A DNA stretch of 64,000 nucleotides from Erodium maritimum (Eukaryota > Streptophyta > Magnoliopsida > Geraniales > Geraniaceae). Under the pieces are notes generated by a model that had not been told where the DNA came from, did not search any database, and worked only from the letters and a program-made list of their open reading frames with translations. Shown piece after piece: positions 11,649-23,301 of this stretch. The DNA lies in assembly GCA_963921825.1 (NCBI GenBank), contig OY997588.1:64748617-64812616 (forward strand), given 5' to 3'. The first letter of the stretch is position 1. Each line of letters begins with the position of its first letter. The position numbers and the translations under genes were made by a program.

Positions 11649-12158
11649 AACTCAATCTATTGGCAGTTACGATCACTTGTGGCATACAAGGATGTTTTCT
11701 CATCGGCGGTTGCATGAACTTTCTTTGAGAACCCTCATTTGCAGCAGAGACTAAGCCTTTGGATATGATTCAGGCTTACAATGAGCTTTTGCCTTTAGGC
11801 TACGTCGAGTTTTACATATTAAACGTTAGTGTGTGCCAATGCTTCCTAATTGTGACAGTTTGAAACAATTTTCTCTCGTTTATCGAGTGTCTCTCCCGAG
11901 GAACCTTAGTCCTAGTTCTGAGTATAGTGCTCTTTATTCTTGTCACCGTCGCTGACACGAATGTGCCCCCTGCCGGTCCTGTCACGTCCTCATTTTAGTT
12001 CTCTACCACCCCACCCCCTCGTCCATCCTCTAACGTCCCACCTCACTTAAAGTCTCGATGAAAGAGGAAGCTGAAGCAAACCCTATCCGACCTTCATCCT
12101 TCTCCTTCTCTTTCTCCTTTACTGTCTCCGCCACCGCCATCATCGTGGGTGAAACCTT
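11649..12158. other. Unassigned stretch between LINE ORF1 and Copia gag relic
   Basis: About 0.5 kb with no convincing gene. Part may be the 5' region of the LINE on the minus strand. A pyrimidine-rich block near 12000-12150 has no recognisable product. Confidence 0.4.
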
Positions 12159-14270
12159 TCATGGCAATTGTGCTGCTTCAATCGGAGGGCGCTCCTTTTT
12201 CATTTCCTTTTTCGCCACATTAATCAGAGTGGTCAAGAGTTTGCTATCACCAGTCATGTGCCGAGATGCTCCACTATCAAAGTACCAGAAGTCTTCACTG
12301 AAATCGATTAGAGAAGTATGTGCAACATTACCCTTGTATGTTTTATCTTTGACTTTCCACACTTGCTTCTGATCTTTAAGAGCATATTTTACCCTGTAAG
12401 ACCCTTTTTGCTTAGCATTTTTCTAAGGATGGCTGAGACCTCTTTGTTGAATTTTAGGAACTTTATGAAGTTGATAACATTGAGGTCTTATGTGACATTT
12501 CTTTCCATAGTGATGACACTTTCTAGAAGCCTTTTTAATGTTTCCTATTGACAGGGATTCAGCAAGTACATTAGGTAAGCCTTATATGAGTACTTAATAG
12601 GATGTTGCTAGGGATGTCTGATGGAACTTTTGATACAAGACTTTTGCCTTGGCTCTTACTAGAAGTTGTTGAACAGATGTCCATTCTTAAATCTTTGGTC
12701 AGTGGTTGATGAACCTCTTGTTGTGGAACATGAACAGTTTAGGAGTTGAGTTTGCCTCATTATAAACTACTCTAGTCTTATCTGTGACTGTTCGTCCTGA
12801 GGAAATGATGTTATCCAATGTGCCAGTGCTTGAACTTAACATCCTGAATGACAAGTCGATTCGAACAATTTTATCATTAAGTTTGCTTACTTCTCCTTTC
12901 AAAGATGCGACAGTTTTAAGAAGATGTCTTTTTTTCAGCGACAGTGTGATTTGTGCACTTAATTTCTCCATTGATTTTGAGTTCGCAAATTATTGTTAGT
13001 AAGAGTGATCATTCTCAAGAGTCATATTAGAGAGTTTTTCAGATGGGTATTTTTCACTAATGATCTCTCTTATATCACCAAAAGAAAAGCTAGCTATAAA
13101 AGAAAGGTGATTAAAGACCTTTTCTTTGTCACTCTATTTATCTTCATCAGACATCCGTGCTATTGTTTTTCTTTTCTCTTCTTCTTCTTCTTCTTCTTCT
13201 TCTTCTTCTTCTTCTTCTTCTTCTTCTTCTTCTTCTTCAGATTTGTTGGACATTCTCATTTAATGTGGCCAAACCCTTCACATTCATGTCATTGAATCCC
13301 TTTTCCTTTGTCAAATTGATCAGACTCTCTCTCTCTCTGAGACTGATTGTCTCCTCCGATGAGAGATGTTCGGGACATCTTGACAATCACCTTGACGACG
13401 AGAATTTTTAGGCACATGTAAGAGATGTTTCATTAGTGTCTTCACAATTATAGTCACAACTTTCTCCATATTTCTCTTATCGATTGACTCCGATTTGTCC
13501 TTGAGATTTTGTATAGAATTTCCAGTGCCATCCCTTTGAGCTCCGTGTCCATGCCTTAAAAGAGACAACTCAAATTTCATGAGCGGCCCCATTAGCTCAT
13601 CAAATCTAAGAGAGCTTAAGTCATGCATCTCTTTAATGGCAGTTATCTTCATTTTGAATCTTTAATTGACAGCTCTCAGAGTTTTCCTAACTAGCATTTC
13701 ATCTGACATTGTTTTTTCAAGAGAAAACGATTAATTGGCAATATCTCTAAGACGAACATGAAATTGTGTGATGGTCTCATCATCTCTCATAGTCAGAGCC
13801 TCAAATTTTTTAGTGAGATATTGTAATCTCTAATCTCTTACTTTGGTGGTGCCTTCAAAAGCTATTCCCAATATCTCCCAGGCTTCCTTAGCACTCATAC
13901 ACGTGTTGTTTAATTTGAACACATTTAGATCAACGCTATTGAAGATAGCGTTCAGAGAACGAGAGTTTCCAATAGATGCATCATCTTCAGTAGTGTTCCA
14001 ATCCTTCTCTGGTTTGGAAACAACATGCTTTCCTTTATCAGTAGTGGTTTGAGGAGGTATCAATCAATGAACCACAATCTTCTATGATCTAGTAGCCATA
14101 GATTTCAGGAAATCACTCATCCTGGCTTTCCAGTAATTGTAATTAATTCCATCAAGAATTGGGGGCGGAAATCGAGGGATTTGTCTCCCTATGTATTTCC
14201 CTTTTTTCCCTTCCCAAGAGTATTTATATCTCATTTCCAAGACTTGAAACGTATACAAAAAATACATCAA
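12159..14270 (-). pseudogene. Copia gag and protease relic
   Basis: Minus-strand pieces give, in order, PPPILDGINYNYWKARMSDF (14082-14270), a UBN2-type gag core with SRSLNAIFNSVDLNVFKLNN and SAKEAWEILGIAFEGTTKV (13830-14063), a further gag stretch (13320-13652), a zinc knuckle with CEGFGHIK near 13260-13290, and the Copia protease start FWYFDSGASRHMTGDSKLLT (12159-12362). The knuckle's first cysteine codon has become a stop, and other stops and shifts break the frame. No LTRs are seen nearby. It is an old fragment, unrelated by position to the intact Copia element. Confidence 0.8.
13177..13238 (+). repeat. (CTT)n microsatellite
   Basis: An uninterrupted trinucleotide run of about 62 bp. On the minus strand it lies just after the gag zinc knuckle of the Copia relic and reads as a run of about 20 AAG lysine codons in that frame. 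It is an expansion of a naturally Lys-rich gag tail. Confidence 0.9.
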
Positions 14271-15151
14271 AATCTGATAAAGTTTTCTCCTTTTATCTCC
14301 TGGTGACTTTCTTTACTTGGTTTAGAGTTCTGTTACGAAATCGTTGTTTCCTGGGAAACCCCTTGTCAGATGAGTAGTAGAGGTTTTAAGGAAACTCGTA
14401 ATTTAGGCCTCGATTTATTAAAAAATACATTTTCATATACGACTTTACTTTCTCGATTACACTAAATTTCCTTATTCGCTGTAATTATCTTGTACATATT
14501 CATGTTAATTTTATGATCGAACTATTATGGCCAACAATATCTATCAGTCCTTAACTAACATATTGTGGAGAATGATGTAAGTTTGCATGATAACACTCAA
14601 GGTTATTCAGTTCACACATGAGGAAGCCGTGTAATTATGTGTCAACGAGATTGTATAAATCCGAAGGATTTCTTTACATCCTTTCGTGCACTTTCTTGAT
14701 TTTAAGCAAACAATTTCCCCTTATCAAATAGTGGGGAGGGGTATGGTGTTAACAAATTGACTAAGCTTAGGATAAAATCCATCGACCAAGTAGTGAGGAT
14801 GGTTGTAGACATTACCGTTCACTATGTAATCGACGTGTGGTTCTTCACCTCGTAGTACTTAACTGAACAGCGACGAATCATTCAGTACAACATCGTCCTT
14901 GTTTTCCCCGTCCATACTAAAAATTGCTTGTCATATCCACCGTTAACGTGAGACAATGCCTCGAGCATGATCGTTGGCTTTCAACGATCGCCTGGTGGAA
15001 CTGTTCTACCACAAGGTTGGAAGTTTGAAGAAGGAAAGGTTGGTCCGTGGGGGGGGGGGGGGGGGGGGGGGTTACAGGGAGACTTCACGACATAACACAC
15101 GGTCATCAACCTCAACAATTCGTCGTTATGCGGATGTTGGAGACACAATAT
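14271..15151. other. Unassigned AT-rich stretch
   Basis: About 0.9 kb with no supported gene or repeat boundary except the poly(G) run at 15049-15071. Confidence 0.4.
15049..15071 (+). repeat. Poly(G) run of about 23
   Basis: An unbroken homopolymer of guanines in otherwise AT-rich sequence. Its exact length in the genome is doubtful because such runs are often miscounted in assembly. It could form a G-quadruplex. Confidence 0.7.
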
Positions 15152-16364
15152 TTTTATCAACAAAATATATTTTATTAATCAAAGACTTTGAAATAAAGCA
15201 TAAGGACAATGGATGAAATCCCTCAGAAAAGACACAAAGCATTCCTTTGACGAACCTCAAGAGCCAGACATAATTACAACCATAAACAAGTCTACTACTC
15301 AAACTTTGCTAACATTAAGAACATATAAGAACAACAGACTTACAAAGACTAGCAATAGATGAAGGTCTACAACCTTGAAAACCAATCGAACCGCTTAAAA
15401 CAGATAAAAACAAACAAGGTCTTAGAACGTAAATTTCTCAACCATGATGATCAAACGAAAAACGTACAAAGATAACCACCATGACCTGAGCTGTTGTAGA
15501 CAAAAACTCTAGGAAGAACCTAGTTCACAAGCGCCTACGAAAATTCGACGCTGACCTGTCGACGGTTAGTAACGCAAACGACAACAGACACCCTAAAATA
15601 TTAAATACGAAGCGATCTAGAAAAAAACCTAAAAAGGCTTGAGAAACTCGACTCCGACCAGCACCAAGAATGCTGAACCCTCGTCAATATCAATGAACGG
15701 GGGAGGGGAGATTGTCGAAAAAGAGACCAGGGTTGAGGGAACCGGAGAAAAAGCCACAACAAGACAACAAACGCCACAACCCAAATGATCAGGACGAAAG
15801 AGAGTCGTAGAAATCACCTGAATCTCGGTCCAACAGAGAAGATCTGAACTTGGAAACAAGGAAGACAAGTAATGCGGCTTCACTGAGACGAGACGACCGT
15901 GAGTATAGATATGTGGACTCAGAAATGGAAGAATGGATTAGATCTAAACGCGAACTAGAAAAGGGAAACAAGACGTGAGCAGTGGCGAGTTATCGGCTAT
16001 ACATAAGTGGCTGGGTGCCGGAGAAAGATCGAAGCTCCTCCACCACACAAACACTTTGGGCCGACCACCCAAAGACAAAGTCGACCTACGCAAAAGACAA
16101 AATTCTCCACCACACACGACTGAAACGCGCCATAAAAAGGAAGATCTAAGAGGCCAGAGAAAGGCTCTGGTTCCGATCCGGAGGAGGGGCTATGAGAAAG
16201 GTCGATAGGACAATCGAACAAGAAGGGGAAAAGAGGGGAGAAGAAGGAGGAGGGGGGAGGAGGTCACCACTGACGACGTACAAGGGCGAAGACCTCAACG
16301 CCACCGGTGGGGAGAGGAGCAAGACGAAGTTTACTATAGGCGACAACTAGTGACAAATGCCGAC
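15152..16364 (-). mobile_element. Hairpin-retroposon copy I
   Basis: Minus-strand orientation. The 3' end at about 15152 reads ATTTTGTTGATAAAAATA, like the other copies (TTTGCTGATAAAA). The 5' end near 16364 has the family stem-loop (arms 16265-16285 and 16293-16309). No coding frame is preserved. No clear target duplication was found, so the edges are approximate. See copy B for the best-bounded example and the findings for the shared stem-loop. Confidence 0.6.
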
Positions 16365-19300
16365 TTTTTTTTCTCCTACTTCTTCGACCCCCTCCCAAAC
16401 CCTAGCCGCCTCCTTCTGAGCCCCATTCACCGCCGACAACGCTATGGCTTCCGACCATGGTTGTAGCCGGCGGTGATGTCCCTCACTCTCCGTTCTCTTC
16501 ATTTTCTTTGCCTTCCCCTTCCCTTTTTCTCTCTTCCCTCCTCGTCCTTTTTGTTAGTCTTAGTGCCCGTAGTTCAATCCTAAATGTCCAAATGTGTATA
16601 TCATCGTTAGCAATAAAACTAAAGCGGCTTTATATTACTTATGTGTTGGAGTAATGTATCGATGTGTGCTCTGATGTATGCCCACCATGCAAATAGAACC
16701 ATAGATCGAGATAGATCACACTCGATGGGTTAATAGTCAACAAAGCTTCACTAGAAGCGACTAGTATGAAAGATGACTCTTTATGGCTTACGTTCTGTTA
16801 GTCACTGGAATGGGATTCTGGAGTCTGATCATAGATATCATGTGGGACATGATATTGGACGACCCGCCCTGAATATGTGACGGAGATTAAGTCATGAACA
16901 TATTCAGTGTCGTAGCTTGTCATGTATCCTTAGACCAAGGAGTCTTTTGATCGCTATGTAGTCAACAACTGAGTTTGACCTGAGCCTAACGTTGTCCGTA
17001 ACAGGGCTTTCATAATGGCCAGGATTGGCTTGGGGACGGGCTACATGAGTGACACAAAAGACGTCTAAGAGATTTATCCCTCATACTGAGGTATTGGAAA
17101 GATATCGGTTCTCGGCCGCTTGATCGAGAGTGACTGAAAGAATAGCATGGCCATGCACATGATACTGTGTATCATATATTCAGTCATCTCACATATCAAG
17201 GAACAGTGATTGAGAATAATAAGGATGACGGCTCTATGCCTTATCTCAATCAGGACATCGTAGATAAAAGGATAATGACAAGGATGACAGAAATGTTAGA
17301 ATCGACAGGGTCGATTCGTTATGCAGTGTTAGGCAATACTAAAGTCTCGTTAGTCGCCACTTAAATAGGATCAAGTAAAATGAGATTTTACGTTGATCTA
17401 TTGACATGCATAAAGCTAAGGGTCACACCGGAGGGTGAAACTCATTGACACATTTATGGAGAATGGCCAAAAGGGAGTTGTCTCGGCACATGACGAAAAC
17501 TGGGTTTTGGGTCATGTGCTCGTAAGTGAATAGGACTTTACGGATCAAGACAAGGCTTGGAGTCTTGGGATTGATCGTGTCGGATAATGTTGAACATTTC
17601 TGGTATGGAAGGCTTAGAGGCGATGAGCGAATCACGGGACCTCGTTGGAAATGGCCACGGGCCATGTTCCAAGAGGCCCATGAAAGGCCCATGCAACCAA
17701 GGCCCATGGAACTAATTAATCAAGTCTTGATTAATTAGTACTAAGTAAGGAAGACAAGGATTAAGGTGTTGGTGATTCACCACCTAACCCACTCTTGTCT
17801 AGCCATACTTTTCCCTATTTACACCTTACTTGACATCATACTTGTCTCATGCCTTTAGTTGGACAAGTATGGAGTTTGTTATGTTTAAGTAATCTTTTTT
17901 CAACATAACAAACACAAGACAAGAATAGGAAACACAACTTCTCCGTCCTATCCCTTGCAATTTCGGGTTTGGCAAGCTCCCACCTCCAATTTTGTGTTCT
18001 TGAGTCCTCAAAGAGAAGAACTACGTGACTTTGATTCCCATGTGGATACGTAGGCGTCTTGGAGACTGAAGCCAATCATTCGTTACCCGGTGTTCTTGTT
18101 TTGGTAAGAAATAGTGCTGAATTTTTCTCTTGTGAATCCATTCTTTGTTAGTTGTTTCATGGTTTAATCGTCTCTTGGTCTATATTGATTTTCCGCTGCG
18201 AGTTGGTTCATCTCCAACCCTACCTCGAGACCCAACACTTTTCCCTTCTCCGACCTTGCTACAGTCTCGGCTCTTTATCCCTTCCCCGATGTCGTGTGCT
18301 TTTTCCAGGTGTGGGAAGCTCTTCCTCTTCTCTCCAGAGAGGATCGTCGGGGAGAGTAGTGGGGAGAGTAGATATGGGTCTGGGTTTGACCAGATCTGAG
18401 ATCTTACCGGAGCTCCGCTCCGTTCGGTTCATTTTGGTGACTCTTTTGGGATTACTGAAAATACGGTAGTGGGAAGCTTCTTCTGGTGGTTCAGATTTAT
18501 TACAGATCTTCTTTGGTTTCAGGTGGCTGCAAGACGTTCTTCTCGACCTCGTTGCCTTAGGCTTGTTTCGTTACCGACCTTTTGTCTTCCTTGGGGCTTT
18601 CAAAGATCTATGTGTGGGAAGCTGTTTTCTTGTGATTCAGATCGGCATGGACTTCGTGTGCTTCAGTTGGCTCGCCGACGATGCTTGGTTTCTCTCTGTC
18701 TTCGTTCTGGATCTGTTTCGGGTAGGGTTCGATTAATGGACTGGGTCGCAGGTTCAGTTCGGCTTCAGGTTCGGGTTTAAGGCTGGTTCGGGTTTGGGCT
18801 TTAGGCACAGGTGGTGGTATTGGGCCTCGGTTCTAGTCCGTGGGCCAGTCAGGGACCCTTTTTGATCGGTTTGGGCCTTTTGGGCCGATCCGGGTCTATT
18901 TACTAGTCTTCCTTGTCTGGTTCCTGGTTCCCGTCCGTGTCTGGCTTCTTGCTCTGTCTTGGAGGTCAGTTTTCTTAGTCACGGTCGGTCTCGAGCTCGG
19001 GTATAAATATCGGTCTTCCTGTTATGCGCTCCTCGGTGTTGGCCGGCAATATCAGGAGGACCGAGTTAGAGTTCCGGCCTTCGATCTGGTATGATCTTCG
19101 TCCCTTCAAGTATATTATTTTCTCCTTCCTTATTCGGTTAAGCTTCCCCCTCCCCTTTCGTGCTTGTCTATGGTTGTAAACTTCTCTTGTTCTCGACTGT
19201 GTTGGGTTCGAGCTCGTCGGTAAGGTGTTGACCGTCGGCGAGATCTTTGGGAGGTGGTGTCTATGTTCTGAAGCTTAGGCCTTAGGTTAGTATGTTTTAG

Positions 19301-19471
19301 GGATTGTCTCTGCCTTTTGCGGTACTGGACGCAGGTTTTACTCATGGTTTTCCTCGTTCGTGAGGATTGTTAGACTCTTGAGATGTGTTAGATTACTTTT
19401 CCTGTAAGATTAGGGGTTAGAATTGGACTGGTTGTTCCTTGGTGCAATTTGTTCCTCCCTCAATTTTTTTT
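16365..19471 (+). mobile_element. Hairpin-retroposon copy D (split by a solo LTR)
   Basis: It begins in pyrimidine-rich sequence followed by aaaccctagccgcc and the family stem-loop (16428-16447 pairing with 16455-16475). After the solo LTR 16552-18237 it continues with gtgtgggaagctcttcctct and gaccagatctga, both shared with copy B. A later block near 19205-19260 (ggtgttgaccgtcggcgag) is shared with copy A. The 3' end is not clear: a T-rich stretch at about 19459-19470 may mark it, or the copy is 3' damaged. It is non-coding. Confidence 0.65.
16552..18237 (+). mobile_element. Solo LTR of the Copia family, plus orientation
   Basis: 1686 bp, starting TGTTAGTCTTAGTGCCCGT and ending CTCGAGACCCAACA. 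It is the reverse orientation of, and clearly homologous to, the LTRs at 2306-3993 and 9083-10770. The perfect target duplication ctttt lies at 16547-16551 and 18238-18242. It shows more differences from those LTRs than they show from each other, so it is an older insertion that lost its body by LTR-LTR recombination. It sits in retroposon copy D. Confidence 0.93.
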
Positions 19472-19713
19472 TGTCCCGCCGGAGCCACAATTTGGGGCAG
19501 TCCTATCTACAACAACGGGGCCATAGTGGTTCGGACGACGTAACCCACGACTTTGACGCCGACACTCCTCTCTTTCTTTTTTTTGATCAGCAAAGCATTA
19601 TATAAATCTCTCCCATTCCAAAGATTGAAATGGGAGGACAGAAAGCCTCTAGCTACAGAGACTTTACATGAAGGAGTACATCAAACATGAAGGAGGCCAA
19701 TAGCCAAAATGAA

Positions 19714-19860
19714 TGGGTACGCAGACCCTGAAGTAGAGGGGTACACAGACCCTGAAGTAGAGGGGTACACAGACCCTGAAGTAGAGGGGTACGCAGACCC
19801 TGAAGAGGATGGGTACGCAGACCCTGAGGTGGATGGGTACGCAGAACCTGAAGCAAACAA
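19714..19860 (+). repeat. 24 bp minisatellite inside copy E
   Basis: About six copies of gggtacgcagaccctgaagt plus agag, with point changes (cacag/cgcag, gagga/gtaga). The unit is a multiple of three, so open frames exist on both strands (plus frame YADPEVEG repeats). They are by-products of the repeat, not evidence of a gene. Confidence 0.9.
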
Positions 19861-21570
19861 CCACCAACCGAGCATGGGTACGCAGACCCACAAGATAACT
19901 AACTAAAAAACTGAAGGGGCACACAAACCCTGAAGGTAACAAACACCAAATGAAAAGGTCATCCACGAAGCCCAGAGATGAAGAGGGTCTAAACTACCCG
20001 GAATCAACCACCATGAAGCTCGAAGAAAAGGAAGTTCCAGGGGCCTACGACAACAACCTTCTGAACTCTTAAGCCGCGCCAAGTAGGAAAAGAAACAACT
20101 CACAAACCCAAATGACCTTACTAAACCAAGCGGCAGGCTTCTGAGGAGGACAAACAATGCCCGATGAACTCGCCGACGGCCAACACATGTGAACCGACGA
20201 GATCGACCCACAACGGGGTCGAGAGGAAGCGAAGCCAAAACGCAAAGAAAAGCAAGATAAACAGGGGGAGCAATCTAACCAGACAAGGCTAAGAGAAAGA
20301 GTAGCCCTCAAAGGTCATCCCAAAGAACCTGAAACCATAGACTACTACGCTCAGTCCATCCTAAGTTCAGGCCAACACCAAAACACTCGACGGATAGTAC
20401 CAGTATTTCTACCAAGCATAAGTACCGACTATAGAACCAGCAGGAATCCCTCAAGGTACCAGAAGATGTCGCGCAAAGAAAGACCACTACGAAGCCGAGT
20501 GCCTTACCAGCGGGCAGAAGAAAAAGGTGAGCCACCACAAACCCTAAAAAGGAAAGCCACCTACGAGCAACCCAAACTTTACCAACCAGCCCCAACATCA
20601 CAGCAAAACAGGAGAAAGGTGAAAACACGACCTGGCCAATCTTCACCGAGATGGAGAAAGACCTCCCACACAAGTCTGAAACAAACCCAACTCTCGAATC
20701 TAAGAAGAAACTGATTCCGCACTTACCAACAGCAGCCATCAACCACACAGAAAAAAATGTGAAGCCCTGAAACAGCGAACGCAGACGGGCAACCCCGAAC
20801 CAGAAAACGCACCAAGGGAGGGAGGAAATGACGGGCCCTAGTCACACCAAGAGAGGATGGAAAGGCCCGGCCCAAACCCACAACCGAACTTGGACGAAAA
20901 TCTGGTCGGCCCAACAGAACTGGTACCTGACCCGGACCAACTGAGCTGGAGCGCCTGACCCGACCCGGCTGAACCGGGTCTGCTGACCCGGCCCAACAGA
21001 GGACAAGCCCGACCCGGTTACAAAGCCCATCCCGGTTACACTTCAGCCCAAAGTCCGACCCACAGCCCGCCAAGCACGACCCGCTGCCCACCACGTTGAA
21101 CCCTACCCGGAACAGAGTCTCACAAAACCTGCCGCCCCTGCGAAGCTGAGACCGTCGACCAGGGACGACGACACCACCGGAGCAGTTACCGCGCCGACCA
21201 AAAACGAGGCCGAAATCACCACTGCCACATGCTGGAGCAGACCACGAGCTCTTGGGAGCTAGATCTGACGGAACAGGAACGCATGGCAGATCGGAGAGGA
21301 CGAGCAGGAGCTGTAGAGAACGGACCTACCCGAGATGACGCCGATGAGCCATGAACCACGTCTTCTCAGAGCTGCAGAGGAGGAGGCAGAAGGGCGACGC
21401 ACGAAGCAGATCGGAGCTGACGCGCTGGATCTGCAGAAGAGCGCCGCCCACGAAACTGACCACGCCGGAGTTAAGCCGCCACCACGAGAGCAGACCACGA
21501 CGCCGAGACACCGACCTGCTTGAAGACCGGAGAGAACCTCGGATTCGGAGAAGCTGGTGAAGCTAAACAG

Positions 21571-21636
21571 AAGAAGAAGAAGAAGAAGAAGAAGAAGAAG
21601 AAGAAGAAGAAGAAGAAGAAGAAGAAGAAGAAGAAG
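21571..21636 (+). repeat. (AAG)n microsatellite inside copy E
   Basis: About 22 uninterrupted AAG units just downstream (in element orientation) of the 5' stem-loop. Confidence 0.92.
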
Positions 21637-21825
21637 GGAGGAAGAGGGTAAGGGAGAAGAAGAGAAAGGGGATAAGGAGACTAAGCCACCGGCGATAGCC
21701 ATGGCCAAAGACCGTTGCCATCGCTAACGGCGGCTGCAAACGAAGAAGAGAGGGTTTTTTTCAGAAGCGTTTTTCTAGGGAGCGTTTAAGGTTTTTTTTA
21801 GTTGGTATTTTTTCCTCTCTTTCTT

Positions 21826-22846
21826 GTGACTGTACATTCCCCCTACAGATTGGTTTGTAATCAAAATGTTTGGTGGAGTCAAATCAACCCTTACGTGTTC
21901 GGATTTGCGTCAGACAGAGAAGCCCAAATGTTTTCAACAACTTTTCCTAACACTGCTTTCATATCCGACACTTGTCTTCCCACTCCTCGTATTTTGTAAT
22001 AATGTGGAATATTTAGATACAACCTTAACGTTTAGTGTCCTAAGAAATTGACATCTGTCATTTATGTCCCTCTTTCAAAACATGTCCATTGATATTTGGT
22101 TGAAATCAATTCTACTGTGTAGATATCGTTTTTCATTTCTCATCTATCAATCTCTCATGATATATATTTACAATAATAATAATTTATAATTCAAATATGT
22201 TTTTTGATTCGATTTAAATCAATTCATATCAATACTATGATTTTTTTTTTCTGTAATTCTATGAGAGAACTCTCGATCTTAGTTGTTTTCGTCGCTTTCA
22301 GCAGCGGTTTATCTTTTTCTTCTCCGATCCCTTACTCTTTTTGCCTTATTATGTTTTTCTTCCGTTTAACACATATGATTGTTTCATTTTTTTTGAACTT
22401 TTGTCGGTGGATCACCCGATTCCAGATCGATCTAGTCGTCTTATCCCTCTTAGGGTTTCGGTCGTGGGTCTCCCGATTTTGGGTCGACCTAGTCATCTTC
22501 TTATCCTTCTTTCAGGGCTCAATGTCGTGAGTAGGCCATGGGTATACCGCGGTTTGGGAAGCAGCATCAACGAAACAGAACCTGAGCGTGACAAACATGG
22601 GCTCTGATGATCACGTGACACAGATGAGGAGCATCGTCCTGTTCTTTGATCCTACTCCTCCTTCTCGCAGAGACCTCCTCGGATGCTTTGGATTGAGCCA
22701 CGAGAAGAGCCATATGCGCATAGTCATATAAATGAGATTAGATACCTTAAGTATACATATAGGATAGTCATCATCTGTATGTCGTTCTTATGTGTTTGAC
22801 TGCATCCTAAATATGCGATGAAAAATAGTATTATTTATATCAGGGT
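21826..22846. other. Unassigned stretch
   Basis: About 1 kb with no clear gene. An imperfect duplication of a cccgattnnnrgtcgayctagtc motif occurs near 22418-22505. A short plus-strand frame at about 22557-22731 (with SIVLFFDPTPPSRRDLLGCF) has a coding-like feel but no family was recognised. Confidence 0.35.
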
Positions 22847-23301
22847 TAGTGATGTGAACGTAAAATGCATCTATTCTAGATGTTTTTAGCCCACATTTCT
22901 AAGCTTTTCAGTCCCGGGATCATGTGATTTAATGTATTTTTATCTCTATTTATTTAATTGGCCTCTTTTCAATGATATGTAGGAGTTTGATATGAAATAA
23001 GGAGTTTTGGAGTTAAATTGGGAAAAAAAATCAGCTTAAGGAATTTTGGAGTCTGGCTGATCTTGTAAAGGGCATAACTTTTGCATACGAGCTCCGATTT
23101 TCGCCCGTAAGATATCAAATCGAAGGGAATTGAATTATCTACAACTTTGATGAAGGATTCGCCACTGTCCAAGATGCACTTTGGACGCACGGCGTGCGCC
23201 AAACGTGCGCGCGCAGATTTAGTTATTTTTTTTGGCGAACTTCCCGTCTTATCCCTAGGGTTTAATGATGTATAAATAGAATTTTAGGGATGGTAATCAG
23301 G
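22847..23301 (+). repeat. Truncated 5' LTR of the Athila-like element
   Basis: It aligns with 26205-26700 apart from a 49 bp insertion in the latter. It contains a TATA box (tataaata, 23271-23278). Homology stops at about 23301, where pol sequence begins. Confidence 0.8.

Larger units (their letters stand above)
19579..21812 (-). mobile_element. Hairpin-retroposon copy E
   Basis: Minus strand, 2234 bp, flanked by the 13 bp target duplication tcctctctttctt (19566-19578 and 21813-21825). The 3' end reads ATGCTTTGCTGATCAAAAAA. The 5' stem-loop is at 21685-21704 and 21712-21731. It carries a 24 bp minisatellite (19714-19860) and an (AAG)n run (21571-21636). A minus-strand frame starting MAMAIAGGLVSLSPFSSS at 21708 spans the conserved AUG, but it then becomes low-complexity leucine-rich from the microsatellite and is not a credible protein. 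It is longer than copies A and B, largely through expanded middle sequence. Confidence 0.82.

Noticed and set aside
16401..16412. Telomere-like motif (aaaccctag) repeated at several element starts
   Set aside because: Single units only. It is part of the conserved 5' region of the retroposons, not telomeric repeat.
19653..19966. Several overlapping ORFs with repeated SGSAYPSTSG-like peptides
   Set aside because: They are the six frames of a 24 bp minisatellite inside retroposon E; there is no start context and no conserved domain.
21259..21708. A 149-codon minus-strand ORF with a long leucine run
   Set aside because: The leucines come from the (AAG)n microsatellite. Only the first 15-20 codons are shared with other retroposon copies; the rest is not conserved.
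22557..22731. Short plus-strand frame with SIVLFFDPTPPSRRDLLGCF
   Set aside because: It reads like coding sequence, but there is no start, no splice sites and no recognised family; kept only as a note in the unassigned stretch.
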